Shown here: positions 8,518 through 17,967 of the stretch, piece by piece
Layout: every line of letters begins with the position of its first letter
Numbering within the stretch: the first letter of the stretch is position 1
Assembly (NCBI RefSeq): GCF_024171645.1
Contig: NZ_JALKAC010000002.1
Span: forward strand, 434,001 to 498,000
Reading direction: 5' to 3'
DNA length: 64,000 nt
Source: Flavobacterium sp. HSC-32F16
Lineage (GTDB): Bacteria; Bacteroidota; Bacteroidia; Flavobacteriales; Flavobacteriaceae
The notes under the pieces: model-generated
Told to the model about the DNA's origin: nothing
What the model saw: the letters and a program-made list of their open reading frames with translations, nothing else
Databases searched by the model: none
Made by a program: the position numbers and the translations under genes

Positions 8518-8902
8518 TAGTTTTTTTGGTTACGAAAATGAAATAAACAACCTGAAAGATCAGGTTTTACTTTATGGTTTTGCAGGAATAATTTTTACTA
8601 TTCTGGGATTGCTTTTTTTGGCTGTCTTGTTAAGAAAGATAGGTTTAAATTCGGTCAACAGTTTTTTTGTTAATCCGCTTATGCTGGCTTTAGGCTTAAC
8701 ACTTTTAGTTTCCATTTTGCCTACAATTGTTTTGTATGTTGTGGCTTTGGATATTTCGGGCGTAAAAATTGTGTACAGCTGGATTACTATTTTTATCGGA
8801 ATGGTTTTGTATGTAATGTTTAATCTGCAAACCATCAAAAGTTTTTTTAAAGAGTTTGGTAAAATGACCGAACAACAGGAATTTAGAAATAGGAATAGAT
8901 AA
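8501..8902 (+). CDS. small polytopic membrane protein, unknown
   Basis: Protein of 133 residues. The ATG at 8501 lies inside the end of lemA (17-nt overlap), and an alternative at 8471 is possible but less likely. It has three membrane segments (about residues 24-44, 56-82 and 87-107) and a charged C-terminus (KEFGKMTEQQEFRNRNR). I recognise no family. The overlap implies translational coupling to lemA. It is the last gene of the run; a bidirectional terminator follows. Confidence 0.65.
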   Translation: MEFSFNSFFGYENEINNLKDQVLLYGFAGIIFTILGLLFLAVLLRKIGLNSVNSFFVNPLMLALGLTLLVSILPTIVLYVVALDISGVKIVYSWITIFIGMVLYVMFNLQTIKSFFKEFGKMTEQQEFRNRNR

Positions 8903-8914
8903 TTATAAAACTCA

Positions 8915-8940
8915 AAAGGCTTCCAAATCTGGAAGCCTTT
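8915..8940. terminator. bidirectional hairpin terminator
   Basis: Arms AAAGGCTTCC (8915-8924) and GGAAGCCTTT (8931-8940), with A-rich and T-rich flanks. It sits between two converging genes and can serve both. Confidence 0.88.
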
Positions 8941-8964
8941 CTTTTTAGAAAATATTCTAAATGC

Positions 8965-11727
8965 TTATTTTTTCACAATAGTCTGGTTGATTGAACCATC
9001 TGAAGTAAATATTTTCGCTAAATAAGTTCCTGAAGCCAAATTGTGCAAATCGATAGATTCATTTCCTTTTTGTGATGTTTTAACTAAAACTCCCAAAACA
9101 TTGTAAATCTGAACTTTTTCTACTTTCTGATTTTGATCAGATAAAAATAAAGTTCCGGCTGCCGGATTTGGATATAAAAAAGGTTTAGTACTATTTGTTT
9201 CAATTAAAGATTCTGGCTGCGCGATTTTAAGAGTTGCAGTGTTGTAAGCCGTAATCATGTAGAATAAATTAGACGTGTCTTTTTTGGTAATCGTATGATT
9301 TCCTGCCGCAAGCGATACCGTAACAATTCCATTTGAAGCCGTTTTGTCTATATTATCAACTTTTATAGTTGCAGCAGTTTCAACAAAAACAAGGGTTAAA
9401 GTACTTGCCTGAGTAGTTGTAAACGTAATATTTGTAGAAGATTCAATTTTTAAACACTGTGTAAGCGTTAAGCCATTATAAGTAACCGTTCCTTTTGTAG
9501 TTGAAAGATTTCCAGTAATCGTATAAAAAGTACTGGCTTTATCTGATGTTGTAAAATTATGTATTTCATCTCCAGACGGATTGCTTGTCGATACTGTAAT
9601 AGTTCCGGAGCCTGTTGCAGCCGTTCCTGTTCCTGTTGTAGCGATAGAATATGAAACTGTTGCAGTTGGCGTTCCGGTAATCGTAATTGTTTTAGCCGAA
9701 GTATTTTTCACAAAGCTGATGCCGGAAGCCGGTAATCCTGTTACAGTTGCATCTGTTGCTGTTCCGCCCCAAGTAAATACAATTGAGTTTATTGCTGATC
9801 CGCCGGCAACAGTTTGGCTGTTATTGTTAGTAGATGTCAGCGTTTGAGTTCCTGCAGCATTAACCGTAATAGTTCCCGTCCCTGTTGCCGAATTTCCTGC
9901 TGAACCCGTTGTGGCAATTGAATATGTTACCGTTGCAGTTGGAGTTCCGGTAATTGTAATTGTTTTGGCTGTAGTATTTTTTACAAATGTTAATCCAGAA
10001 GCCGGTAAACCTGTTACGGCTGCATCAGCTGCGTCGCCTCCCCATGTAAAAACAATAGTTGCAATAGCAGTACCGCTTGTAACCGTTTGATTATTATTTG
10101 AAGTTGAGGTTAAAGTTTGATTTCCTGCAGGAGGATTTGTTCCGCCTTGTACAGAAACTAAACCAGTCTGGTAAGTGTTTAAGGCATCTCTTAGACCTAT
10201 ATTTACGCCATCGGCAGTATCGTCAACCGCGTTGTTAAATGCCCATTGAAAATCACCGCCAGAAACACGACCTGCATATTGCATAACGGTTGTTTTTGCA
10301 TTTTCAGGACTTTCAGGGGTATAAGCATACATTACACTAGAATTGGTGTCGAAGTTATTATACGTTTTAGCTCCTTTTTTTGATTTGATACTGCTGCTGA
10401 TCGTTTCATTTCTTGTGGTGGCAATGTAAGCATCAAATTCTACGGGATAAGTTGCAGCATTGTATCCAACAAAACGATTTTGCCCGCTCATAGTATTATT
10501 GAAAGCTTTAATTGTGCCTCCGTCTTCGCTTGAAAAAGTTCCTGCAGCGCCATTGTAAACATCAGTTCCCTGCATTGAAGTAAGCATAGGATATTTACAA
10601 TTTCTAAAAAAGTTAGCTTCTACAAATACCGAAGAACCTAATGTAGATCCTACACCATATTTAGAATTTCCATCATAATAATTATTATAAACGTGAGCTG
10701 AATAATAACGAATCCTCGGATGACGAGAATCTGAATGGTCATACCAGTTGTGGTGATAGGTTATGAATAAACCTTCGGTAGTTCCTTCGCTTAAACCCAA
10801 AAGATTACTTTTCCCATTATCCCAAAAGTGATTGTATGAAAAAGTAACATAAGTCGATTTTTTACAGTCTAATGCCCCGTCACCTTTTATTTGATCAGCA
10901 TCACTTCCAGGTTTTCCATAAAAGAAATCACAGTTGTGAACCCATACATAATCGTTATCTTGCTGCAGCCCAATATTGTCGCCTTCGCCACTGTCTACAT
11001 TCATAACTCCAATGTTTCGGATTTCAATATTTGATGCATTTTTGACCCTAATTCCCCATCCATATGCTGTGGCATCAGTTCCAATTCCTTCAAGTGTAAT
11101 ATAACTCGCCGCATTATTGTTGTTTTCAATTACAAGATCTCCATTCATCATATACGATAAATCAGTGATTTGACCCACCAAACGAATAATTAAAGGTCTT
11201 GTGTCTTTTCCCTTCTTATATCCGTCAAGAATAGTCTGCAGTCCAACACAAGGATTTGCTGATGCTCCTGTTACAGTTAAAGAAACCGTGTTTTTAGTTT
11301 GTTGTGTAATATAAAGAATTACCGCGTTGCTTTTTGGAGTTCCGTCAGCATTATAAGCTCCGGGAACACGCGAATTCGAAAACGCAAACCCAGATCGGTC
11401 ATGAGCTTTTACGGTTAACGAACTGGTTGTCGTTCCAGTTCCTTCAACGCCAGAAATAACAGGTTTAATTTTTACCGTGTAAGATCCTGCCTTTAACCCC
11501 GGAATGTCAGCGCGAAAATACGTTCCGTAACTTCTAATAAGTTCATTGTCGATTTTTTGATCTACCAGCCCTCCTCCAGTATAATATACATTATAGGTTT
11601 GAGCATTACTTACAGGCTGCCATTTTACAAAAACAGATTCAAGCCATCCGCTGGCTTCGTTGATCTGTTGTGACCATGTTTGTAAAGTGATTAGAAACAC
11701 AGTTAGAAAAAGTAGGTTTTTTTTCAT
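8965..11727 (-). CDS. secreted pectate lyase (PL1) with T9SS sorting domain
   Basis: Modular 920-residue enzyme that cleaves polygalacturonate by beta-elimination. The layout is signal peptide (1-19), fibronectin-III-like domain (about 24-108), PL1 parallel beta-helix (about 145-520), two tandem Ig-like modules (536-622 and 625-712, about 70% identical by eye), a beta-rich module resembling a carbohydrate-binding domain (720-828), and a T9SS type A sorting domain (848-920, LYPNPAAGTL onward). PL1 signatures include DADQIKGDGALDCKKS (Ca-binding Asp residues) and DSRHPRIRY (catalytic Arg segment). It is probably secreted or attached to the cell surface. A LacI-like operator candidate lies upstream. 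Confidence 0.9.
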   Translation of the reverse strand: MKKNLLFLTVFLITLQTWSQQINEASGWLESVFVKWQPVSNAQTYNVYYTGGGLVDQKIDNELIRSYGTYFRADIPGLKAGSYTVKIKPVISGVEGTGTTTSSLTVKAHDRSGFAFSNSRVPGAYNADGTPKSNAVILYITQQTKNTVSLTVTGASANPCVGLQTILDGYKKGKDTRPLIIRLVGQITDLSYMMNGDLVIENNNNAASYITLEGIGTDATAYGWGIRVKNASNIEIRNIGVMNVDSGEGDNIGLQQDNDYVWVHNCDFFYGKPGSDADQIKGDGALDCKKSTYVTFSYNHFWDNGKSNLLGLSEGTTEGLFITYHHNWYDHSDSRHPRIRYYSAHVYNNYYDGNSKYGVGSTLGSSVFVEANFFRNCKYPMLTSMQGTDVYNGAAGTFSSEDGGTIKAFNNTMSGQNRFVGYNAATYPVEFDAYIATTRNETISSSIKSKKGAKTYNNFDTNSSVMYAYTPESPENAKTTVMQYAGRVSGGDFQWAFNNAVDDTADGVNIGLRDALNTYQTGLVSVQGGTNPPAGNQTLTSTSNNNQTVTSGTAIATIVFTWGGDAADAAVTGLPASGLTFVKNTTAKTITITGTPTATVTYSIATTGSAGNSATGTGTITVNAAGTQTLTSTNNNSQTVAGGSAINSIVFTWGGTATDATVTGLPASGISFVKNTSAKTITITGTPTATVSYSIATTGTGTAATGSGTITVSTSNPSGDEIHNFTTSDKASTFYTITGNLSTTKGTVTYNGLTLTQCLKIESSTNITFTTTQASTLTLVFVETAATIKVDNIDKTASNGIVTVSLAAGNHTITKKDTSNLFYMITAYNTATLKIAQPESLIETNSTKPFLYPNPAAGTLFLSDQNQKVEKVQIYNVLGVLVKTSQKGNESIDLHNLASGTYLAKIFTSDGSINQTIVKK

Positions 11728-11792
11728 AATTGTTTAAGTTAGACATTAATAATAGTTTTTGTGGTTTTTTGTGATTTACGATACAAGTGTAT

Positions 11793-11806
11793 TGTAATCG
11801 ATTGCA
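11793..11806. promoter_or_regulatory. candidate LacI-type operator upstream of pectate lyase
   Basis: TGTAATCGATTGCA is a 14-bp palindrome apart from one position per arm, with the central CG typical of LacI-family sites. It lies 66 bp upstream of the pectate lyase start. No regulator for it is in the window. Confidence 0.45.
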
Positions 11807-12109
11807 CAAAATTATACAAAATTTACATATTCTTAGTTTAATGCTTTAAAAAAAATGTATATGAAAAAAATAATTTAATTATTTTAGTTAAAATGTAATA
11901 AATTGCATTAATTGTAATTTATTGCATAATTTAAGTTTTGCCCAAAAGTATCGATTTTACTGACTTTTTTCCTTACAAAAAAGTAAACATTTCTTAAATG
12001 TTATTTTTGTACTTGTTTTGCCTGTTTTTGTGAAATTTTTAAATTTTTAAAAAATATTCAATTTCACACAAGTTAAATTAGATGCAAACAGAAGTTTTTG
12101 AGCATAAAA

Positions 12110-12138
12110 AAAGCCTTTTTGAATTTCAAAAAGGCTTT
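12110..12138. terminator. perfect 29-nt hairpin terminator
   Basis: Arms of 14 nt (AAAGCCTTTTTGAA and its complement) around one T. It lies downstream of the minus-strand Bax inhibitor gene. Confidence 0.88.
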
Positions 12139-12161
12139 GTATTTATTTGAGATCGAAGAAC

Positions 12162-12929
12162 TTAATTCTTGCTTGATAATTTAGATAATAATCTTAGGAA
12201 TTCAATATACAACCAAACCAATGTTACCATTAATCCCATTGCACCGTACCATTCCATGAATTTTGGCATTCTTTGCTGTACTCCTTTTTCAATTTGGTCG
12301 AAATCTAAGAATAAATTCAGAGCAGCAATAATGATCACAAAAACACTAATTCCGATGCTCATCATTGAATTTCCATGATGAACAGGAGTGAAGCTTGTAA
12401 ACATTGAAACTACCCAGGAAATTAAGTAATAAGTAGCAATTGCCAAAGTAGCCGCAATAACAACCGATTTGAATTGTTCTGTAACTTTTACGATTTTAAA
12501 TTTGTATAAACCTAAACAAACTAAAAAAGTAACTAAAGTAGCACCAACTGCATTAATTACGATTCCGGGAAATTTTGCTTCAAATATTGCTGAAATTCCA
12601 CCAATAAATAATCCCTCAAAAAAGGCATAACCAGGTGCCAGATATGAAGAATATTGAGGCTTAAAAGCTGCAGCTATAACTAAAATAAAACCCACAATTG
12701 CACCTCCAAAAGCAGGAACCATGATGTTCATTTCGTTAGAAAACATCCACCAGGTCAACATTGCACCAGCACATAATAATAAAAATAAAACAGCAGTTTT
12801 ATTGATTGTACCAGATAGTGTCATTTCCTGATTGTAGTCAATGATTTGCGGGGTATTACCAGCTCTTGAAACAGCATTTGATGAAAAACGGTTGTTACTT
12901 AAAAATGGATTATTTGAATTGAAGGCCAT
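12162..12929 (-). CDS. Bax inhibitor-1/YccA family membrane protein
   Basis: Integral membrane protein of 255 residues. A polar N-terminus of about 45 residues (MAFNSNNPFLSNNRF) precedes seven hydrophobic segments. The C-terminal part FLDFDQIEKGVQQRMPKFMEWYGAMGL has the conserved Asp-rich and Glu/Trp pattern of the Bax1-I group, whose structurally studied members are pH-sensitive Ca2+ leak channels. The long polar N-terminus fits the variant common in Actinobacteria and Bacteroidota. A TATATTTG element at 12959-12952 on the minus strand lies 23 nt upstream of the start. Confidence 0.85.
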   Translation of the reverse strand: MAFNSNNPFLSNNRFSSNAVSRAGNTPQIIDYNQEMTLSGTINKTAVLFLLLCAGAMLTWWMFSNEMNIMVPAFGGAIVGFILVIAAAFKPQYSSYLAPGYAFFEGLFIGGISAIFEAKFPGIVINAVGATLVTFLVCLGLYKFKIVKVTEQFKSVVIAATLAIATYYLISWVVSMFTSFTPVHHGNSMMSIGISVFVIIIAALNLFLDFDQIEKGVQQRMPKFMEWYGAMGLMVTLVWLYIEFLRLLSKLSSKN

Positions 12930-13040
12930 AGTTTTTATGCTTTTTGTGAACCCAAATATATGGAGTTTTTTCCAAGTCTAAAAGTTAAGCTGAAATTTTT
13001 AACATGAAATTTTCTTTTTAAAAAACAGCTTTAAAGTAAA

Positions 13041-13071
13041 AAATCCATCAAAAGAAACTCTTGATGGATTT
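13041..13071 (-). terminator. terminator of the nuo operon
   Basis: Arms AAATCCATCAA (13041-13051) and TTGATGGATTT (13061-13071), with an A-rich left flank that reads as a T-run on the minus strand. It is 24 nt beyond the nuoN stop. Confidence 0.85.
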
Positions 13072-13094
13072 GGTATATTTTTTAGTTTGAATTT

Positions 13095-14486
13095 TTAATT
13101 CAATAAATCTAAAACTAATGAAGGGAATAAACCTAATGCAATATTTAAACCGATAGAAATGATAGCAACAGCATAAATAAGAAATGGTTTTCCGGTGCGC
13201 TCTTCGTTTGGTTCTTTAGAATACATAGCCAAAATTAGTTTGAAATAGTAACCAACACTTATGATAGAGTTGATTACAGCAACAATTACGATAGCTGTAT
13301 AACCAGCATGAAGTGCCTGATCAAACAAGAATAATTTTGCAAAGAACCCTGAGAAAATCGGGATACCTGCCATAGACAATAATGAACCTGTCAAGATTGC
13401 AGCTAACAGCGGATTTGTTTTTCCTAAACCGTGAAAGTTAGTAATATCTTCGTTATCCTGATTTTTGCATACATATAAAATAACACTGAAGGCAGCGATT
13501 CCGGCTAACGCATAAGCTGCAGTATAATACAATAAAACTCCGGCAGAAGTTGCAATAGATAAGAAAGTCATTAACATAAAACCTGCATGAGAGATTCCGG
13601 AAAATGCCAGCATACGTTTTACATTTACCTGACGTAAAGCCATAATATTTCCAACCGTCATAGAAGCAATAGAAATTACAAGAACAATATTTTCAAAAGT
13701 TCCTAAAAGATCCTGGTTTTCTAAAGAAGGAATTAAATTCAATCCTGAAACTAATTTAAATAATGTTGCAATCGCTACAACTTTAGCAAGCGTACTCATT
13801 AAAGCAGTTGTTAAAGCTGGAGAACCTTCGTAAACATCTGGTGCCCAAAAATGAAATGGTACAGCAGCCACTTTAAAAAACATTCCAATAGTCATTAAAA
13901 TCATTCCGATAGGAAACCAAACAGGTAACTCAGCAGATAAAGAGCTTTCGTGAATTTCTGCAATATCAAAAGTTCCCATAGCTCCGTAGATCAAACAAAT
14001 TCCGAATAAGATAATTCCTGATGCGAAAGATCCCATTAAGAAATATTTCATACCCGCCTCATTACTTTTAATATTCAAACGATCACTCGCTGCAAGAACA
14101 TATAATGCAATAGAAAGAATTTCGATTCCAAGGAAAAACATTGCCAAGTTTCCAAAAGAAACCATCGCAACAGCTCCAGCTAATAAAAACACTTTTATAG
14201 CAATAAAATCAGAGATTTTTGTCTGGTGATTTTCGTAAAAATTATGGCTTAATGCTACAAGGAAAATAGTTAAAATAATAAATAATGAAGAGAATGCCGT
14301 AGAGAACTTACTTACCGCAATCATATTATTGTAATAACTTGCTGTTGTTCCAAATTCATAATAATTAAGCGCCAAGACTCCCAATAAACCTAAAATGGTA
14401 AACGGAACGATGCCTTTTCTAAAATTTAGAATTTCAAACAATAGGCAGAAAATACCCAATCCTGTTATAGCTATTAATGTATTCAT
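13095..14486 (-). CDS. nuoN: NADH-quinone oxidoreductase subunit N
   Basis: Antiporter-like proton-pumping subunit of complex I, 463 residues with about 14 membrane helices. The conserved broken-helix region reads LALRQVNVKRMLAFSGISHAG, a lysine-bearing TM helix typical of the NuoL/M/N family; EILSIALYVLAA carries the conserved glutamate. It is the last gene of the operon. It is separated from nuoM by 134 nt, unlike the tight nuoI-nuoM junctions, and is followed by the operon terminator. Confidence 0.96.
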   Translation of the reverse strand: MNTLIAITGLGIFCLLFEILNFRKGIVPFTILGLLGVLALNYYEFGTTASYYNNMIAVSKFSTAFSSLFIILTIFLVALSHNFYENHQTKISDFIAIKVFLLAGAVAMVSFGNLAMFFLGIEILSIALYVLAASDRLNIKSNEAGMKYFLMGSFASGIILFGICLIYGAMGTFDIAEIHESSLSAELPVWFPIGMILMTIGMFFKVAAVPFHFWAPDVYEGSPALTTALMSTLAKVVAIATLFKLVSGLNLIPSLENQDLLGTFENIVLVISIASMTVGNIMALRQVNVKRMLAFSGISHAGFMLMTFLSIATSAGVLLYYTAAYALAGIAAFSVILYVCKNQDNEDITNFHGLGKTNPLLAAILTGSLLSMAGIPIFSGFFAKLFLFDQALHAGYTAIVIVAVINSIISVGYYFKLILAMYSKEPNEERTGKPFLIYAVAIISIGLNIALGLFPSLVLDLLN

Positions 14487-14572
14487 TTTTGTTTTTTTGA
14501 TTTAGGAAATCTAAAACGCCCTAATTTATTTTATTTAAAATATATTTTTATTTTTTAATGCTTAACTTTTAA

Positions 14573-14592
14573 ATTTCAGAAAAATCTGAAAT
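14573..14592 (-). repeat. perfect hairpin in the nuoM-nuoN spacer
   Basis: ATTTCAGA and TCTGAAAT form an 8-bp stem around an AAAA loop. It lies within the 134-nt spacer and lacks a clear T-run, so it is more likely an mRNA structure than a terminator. Confidence 0.5.
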
Positions 14593-14620
14593 CAAAATCG
14601 TTAATCATTATTCAAAAATC

Positions 14621-16060
14621 TTAGTTTTTATTGATAACGTTTAAAATCGTTTCTAAACTTGGAGTGATCAAATCTGTAATTGGTTTTGGATAAAATCCAA
14701 AGAAAATTAAAACAGCAATAATCGCTGCCATAGAAATTCCTTCGTTTATAGAAACATCTGCAAAAGTTTTAGAATTAGTTTCACCCAACATTACGTTTTG
14801 AAACATCTTTAACATATAATAAGCTCCTAAAATAATCGTTGTTCCACCTAAAACAGCAAACCAAATGTTTATTTGAGAAAGACTATATAGTACTGTAAAT
14901 TCCCCAACAAAGTTAAAAGTTGTTGGTAAAGCAACAGACGCCAAAACCAAAATTAAAAACATCGAAGTGAATTTTGGTGACTGTGTACGGATACCTCCTA
15001 ATTCGCTAATATTTCTAGTTTCAAATCTTCTGTAGATAATTTCTGCAGCATAGAATAATCCAACTACCACAAAACCGTGAGCGATCATTTGTAAAACTGC
15101 TCCGCGGAAACCATCAAGGGTTAAAGTATAAGATCCTGCAGCAATTAATCCAACGTGTGCAAGAGATGAATAGGCTAATAATTTCTTTAAATCTTTTTGT
15201 CTTAAAGCTACTATTGAACCATAGATAACACCTGCAATTCCTAAAGCAATAAAAATAGTCATGTATTCTTTTGCAGCCAGAGGTGCAATTGGCAATTGCC
15301 AGCGAATAACGCTGTATAATCCCATTTTTAACATGATACCAGATAAAAGCATGGTTCCAACAGTTGGTGCTTTTTGGTACACATTTGCCTGCCATGTATG
15401 GAAAGGAATAATTGGAATTTTGATAGCGTAAGCCAGGAAGAAAGCAAGGAAAATCCAAAGCTGTTCGCAAGCAGATAATTGTACTTTGTATAAATCTTCA
15501 ATTAAGAATGAACCTGCTTTTTGGTATAAATATATAAAAGCAATCAACATAAACAATGAACCCGCAAGCGTGTAAATAAAGAATTTAACCACTGCTTTTC
15601 TGCGCTCTTCAACATCTCCGTTACCCCAAATAAGAGCAATAAAGTATATAGGAATAAGAGCCAGCTCCCAAAAAATATAATATAAAAGACCATCTGCAGC
15701 AAGGAAAGTTCCTGTCATAGCAAATGCCATAAATAAAATCAGAGCATAAAAAGCTTTTGCATTTTTATATTCATTTCCAAAAGAAGAGAATATAATAATC
15801 GGAGTTAAAGCCGTTGTCAACAAAAGCATCGCAATAGCCAATCCGTCAGCATTCAGCGCAAATGAAATTTTAGGCTGTGTAATCCATGCATTTATAAGGC
15901 TGATGTTTTCTCCAGCATTAAAATGGTTTAACAATACAACCGAACAGCCTAAAGCTGCCAAACTAAAGAACAAAGCTACTTTTGAAGCGAGTTTGTCACC
16001 AGCAAAATAGGTGATAAATGCACCAACTAAAAGAATAATTAATATAAGAGAAACGTTCAT
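14621..16060 (-). CDS. nuoM: NADH-quinone oxidoreductase subunit M
   Basis: Antiporter-like proton-pumping subunit of 479 residues. Key motifs are FYIFWELALIPIYFIALIWG-like helix 5 with the conserved Glu (written in the protein as LLYYIFWELALIPIYF), IIPFHTWQANVYQKAP, and ALRQKDLKKLLAYSSLAHVG with the essential lysines. About 14 membrane helices. It starts 10 nt after the nuoL stop. Confidence 0.96.
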   Translation of the reverse strand: MNVSLILIILLVGAFITYFAGDKLASKVALFFSLAALGCSVVLLNHFNAGENISLINAWITQPKISFALNADGLAIAMLLLTTALTPIIIFSSFGNEYKNAKAFYALILFMAFAMTGTFLAADGLLYYIFWELALIPIYFIALIWGNGDVEERRKAVVKFFIYTLAGSLFMLIAFIYLYQKAGSFLIEDLYKVQLSACEQLWIFLAFFLAYAIKIPIIPFHTWQANVYQKAPTVGTMLLSGIMLKMGLYSVIRWQLPIAPLAAKEYMTIFIALGIAGVIYGSIVALRQKDLKKLLAYSSLAHVGLIAAGSYTLTLDGFRGAVLQMIAHGFVVVGLFYAAEIIYRRFETRNISELGGIRTQSPKFTSMFLILVLASVALPTTFNFVGEFTVLYSLSQINIWFAVLGGTTIILGAYYMLKMFQNVMLGETNSKTFADVSINEGISMAAIIAVLIFFGFYPKPITDLITPSLETILNVINKN

Positions 16061-16070
16061 AGTTATAAAA

Positions 16071-17960
16071 TTATTGAGCTAAAAATATATAAGAAACAAT
16101 GGCACAAAGACCTAAAACGAAAGCAAAAAGATATAATCCGATACTTCCTGTCTGCAGTTTTTTACCTTGAAAAGCTAATTCATTCGTTATTTTTCCTAAT
16201 CCAAAAACAACTGCTGATAAGCCGGTTTCAATATAGTCTCTAAAGAATCTTGATAATGCATTCACTGAGCGAACAAAAATTGCATCGTAAGCTTCATCTA
16301 CATAATATTTGTTATACAATACTTTTGTTAAGCCTGTAATATTTTCGTCTGCTTCAGGAACATTATCTTGTTTGAAGTATTTTACGTAAGCAATTAAAAT
16401 TCCTAGTAAACCTCCTAAAACAGCAACACCCATTAAAGTATATTCTGTTGCGCCTAAATGGTGTTCTTCACCAGCCGCTTTAGTGAAAAGAGGGGCTAAA
16501 TATTCATTTAACCAACTGTTTCCCGGTAAGCTGATTAATCCGCCAAAGGCAGCCAAAATAGCTAAAATGATTAATGGAAAAGTAATCAAAGCACCGCTTT
16601 CATGTAAATGATGTTTTTGTTCTTCAGTTCCTCTAAATTCTTTAAAGAAAGTTAAGAACATTAATCTAAACATATAGAAAGCTGTCATGATTGAAGCTAC
16701 AGATCCAATAACATATAATGGAATACTGTGGTGGAAAGCCGTTAATAAGATTTCATCTTTTGAGAAGAAACCTGAGAAAAATGGAACTCCTGAAATAGCC
16801 AATGAAGAAATCAACATCGTCCAGAAAGTAATTGGCATTGCTTTACGCAATCCGCCCATTTTACGCATATCCTGCTCACCGTGTAAACCGTGAATTACAG
16901 AACCAGATCCTAAGAATAAACAAGCTTTAAAGAAAGCGTGTGTGATTACGTGAAAAACCGCTACTTCATAAGCTCCTAATCCTAATGCTAAGAACATTAA
17001 TCCTAATTGAGAAACGGTAGAATAAGCTAATACTTTTTTAATATCGGTTTGAACTAAACCAATTGTAGCAGCAACTAATGAGGTTATCGCTCCAACAACG
17101 GCAATTATGTTTTGTATGTCATGTGCCTGATCAAAAACAAAGTTTAATCTTGTAATCATGAAAATACCAGCAGTAACCATCGTAGCTGCGTGAATCAAGG
17201 CAGAAACTGGAGTTGGTCCGGCCATCGCGTCTGGTAACCAAGTGTATAACGGAATTTGTGCTGATTTACCGCAGGCTCCAATAAATAAACATAACGCAGC
17301 GATTGACAAATACATAGCAACTTGAGGATCAATTTTAATATGTAAAATGATTTCCTTTAATTCTGTGTAATCTAATGTTTTAAAAGTAAAAGCTAAAACA
17401 AACATACCAATTAAAAGACCTAAATCTCCAATTCTGTTCATGATGAAAGCTTTCTTTGCGGCATCGTTGTAATCCTGGTTTTTATGCCAGAACCCGATCA
17501 GTAAATAAGAGCAAAGTCCAACACCTTCCCAACCGATAAATAATACTAATAAGTTGCTTCCAATTACAAGTGTAATCATAAAGAAAACGAACAAATTCAG
17601 GTAAGAAAAGAATTTGTGCATGTTTTCGTCATCATGCATGTAACTGATAGAGTATAAGTGAATCAAAGATCCAATTCCGGTTACAAATAACAACCAAAGA
17701 ACAGATAATTGATCTAATAAAAATCCAAGATTGATTTTTACATTACTAATTTGAATCCAATCAAATAAAGTAACTTCAATTCCTTTTCCAGTAGAAGTTA
17801 TTTGATTAAAAAGTACAAGAGTAACTATGAAAGAAATCACTACGGCAGCAGTTCCGATAAATCCAGAAACTGTTTTTCCTAAGCTTTTTCCAAAGAAAAC
17901 ATTAATTAAAAACCCTAAAAAAGGAGCTAAAACTAAAACTAAAGCTAAATTGGTATCCAT
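16071..17960 (-). CDS. nuoL: NADH-quinone oxidoreductase subunit L
   Basis: Largest antiporter-like subunit, 629 residues, about 16 membrane helices plus the long lateral helix region near the C-terminus. Motifs include FIGWEGVGLCSYLLIGFW (conserved Glu of TM5), IPLYTWLPDAMAGPTPVSAL and TDIKKVLAYSTVSQLG (pumping lysine). Length agrees with the family. Seven nt separate it from nuoK and 10 nt from nuoM. Confidence 0.97.
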   Translation of the reverse strand: MDTNLALVLVLAPFLGFLINVFFGKSLGKTVSGFIGTAAVVISFIVTLVLFNQITSTGKGIEVTLFDWIQISNVKINLGFLLDQLSVLWLLFVTGIGSLIHLYSISYMHDDENMHKFFSYLNLFVFFMITLVIGSNLLVLFIGWEGVGLCSYLLIGFWHKNQDYNDAAKKAFIMNRIGDLGLLIGMFVLAFTFKTLDYTELKEIILHIKIDPQVAMYLSIAALCLFIGACGKSAQIPLYTWLPDAMAGPTPVSALIHAATMVTAGIFMITRLNFVFDQAHDIQNIIAVVGAITSLVAATIGLVQTDIKKVLAYSTVSQLGLMFLALGLGAYEVAVFHVITHAFFKACLFLGSGSVIHGLHGEQDMRKMGGLRKAMPITFWTMLISSLAISGVPFFSGFFSKDEILLTAFHHSIPLYVIGSVASIMTAFYMFRLMFLTFFKEFRGTEEQKHHLHESGALITFPLIILAILAAFGGLISLPGNSWLNEYLAPLFTKAAGEEHHLGATEYTLMGVAVLGGLLGILIAYVKYFKQDNVPEADENITGLTKVLYNKYYVDEAYDAIFVRSVNALSRFFRDYIETGLSAVVFGLGKITNELAFQGKKLQTGSIGLYLFAFVLGLCAIVSYIFLAQ

Positions 17961-17967
17961 TTCTATT

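Larger units (their letters stand above)
11728..12161. other. 434-bp AT-rich intergenic region
   Basis: Holds the leader and probable control region of the pectate lyase gene and the terminator of the Bax inhibitor gene (12110-12138). No ORF was recognised. A near-palindromic TGTAATCGATTGCA lies at 11793-11806. At about 11900-11935 the words ATTGCAT and ATTGTAAT alternate in a short AT-rich run. Confidence 0.6.

Noticed and set aside
9581..9847. Plus-strand 88-codon ORF opposite the pectate lyase
   Set aside because: It mirrors the repetitive Val/Thr-rich Ig-like modules on the other strand, with no start context or family.
15114..15470. 118-codon minus-strand ORF within nuoM
   Set aside because: It lies in another frame of a well-supported subunit gene and has cysteine- and tyrosine-rich composition typical of a shadow frame.
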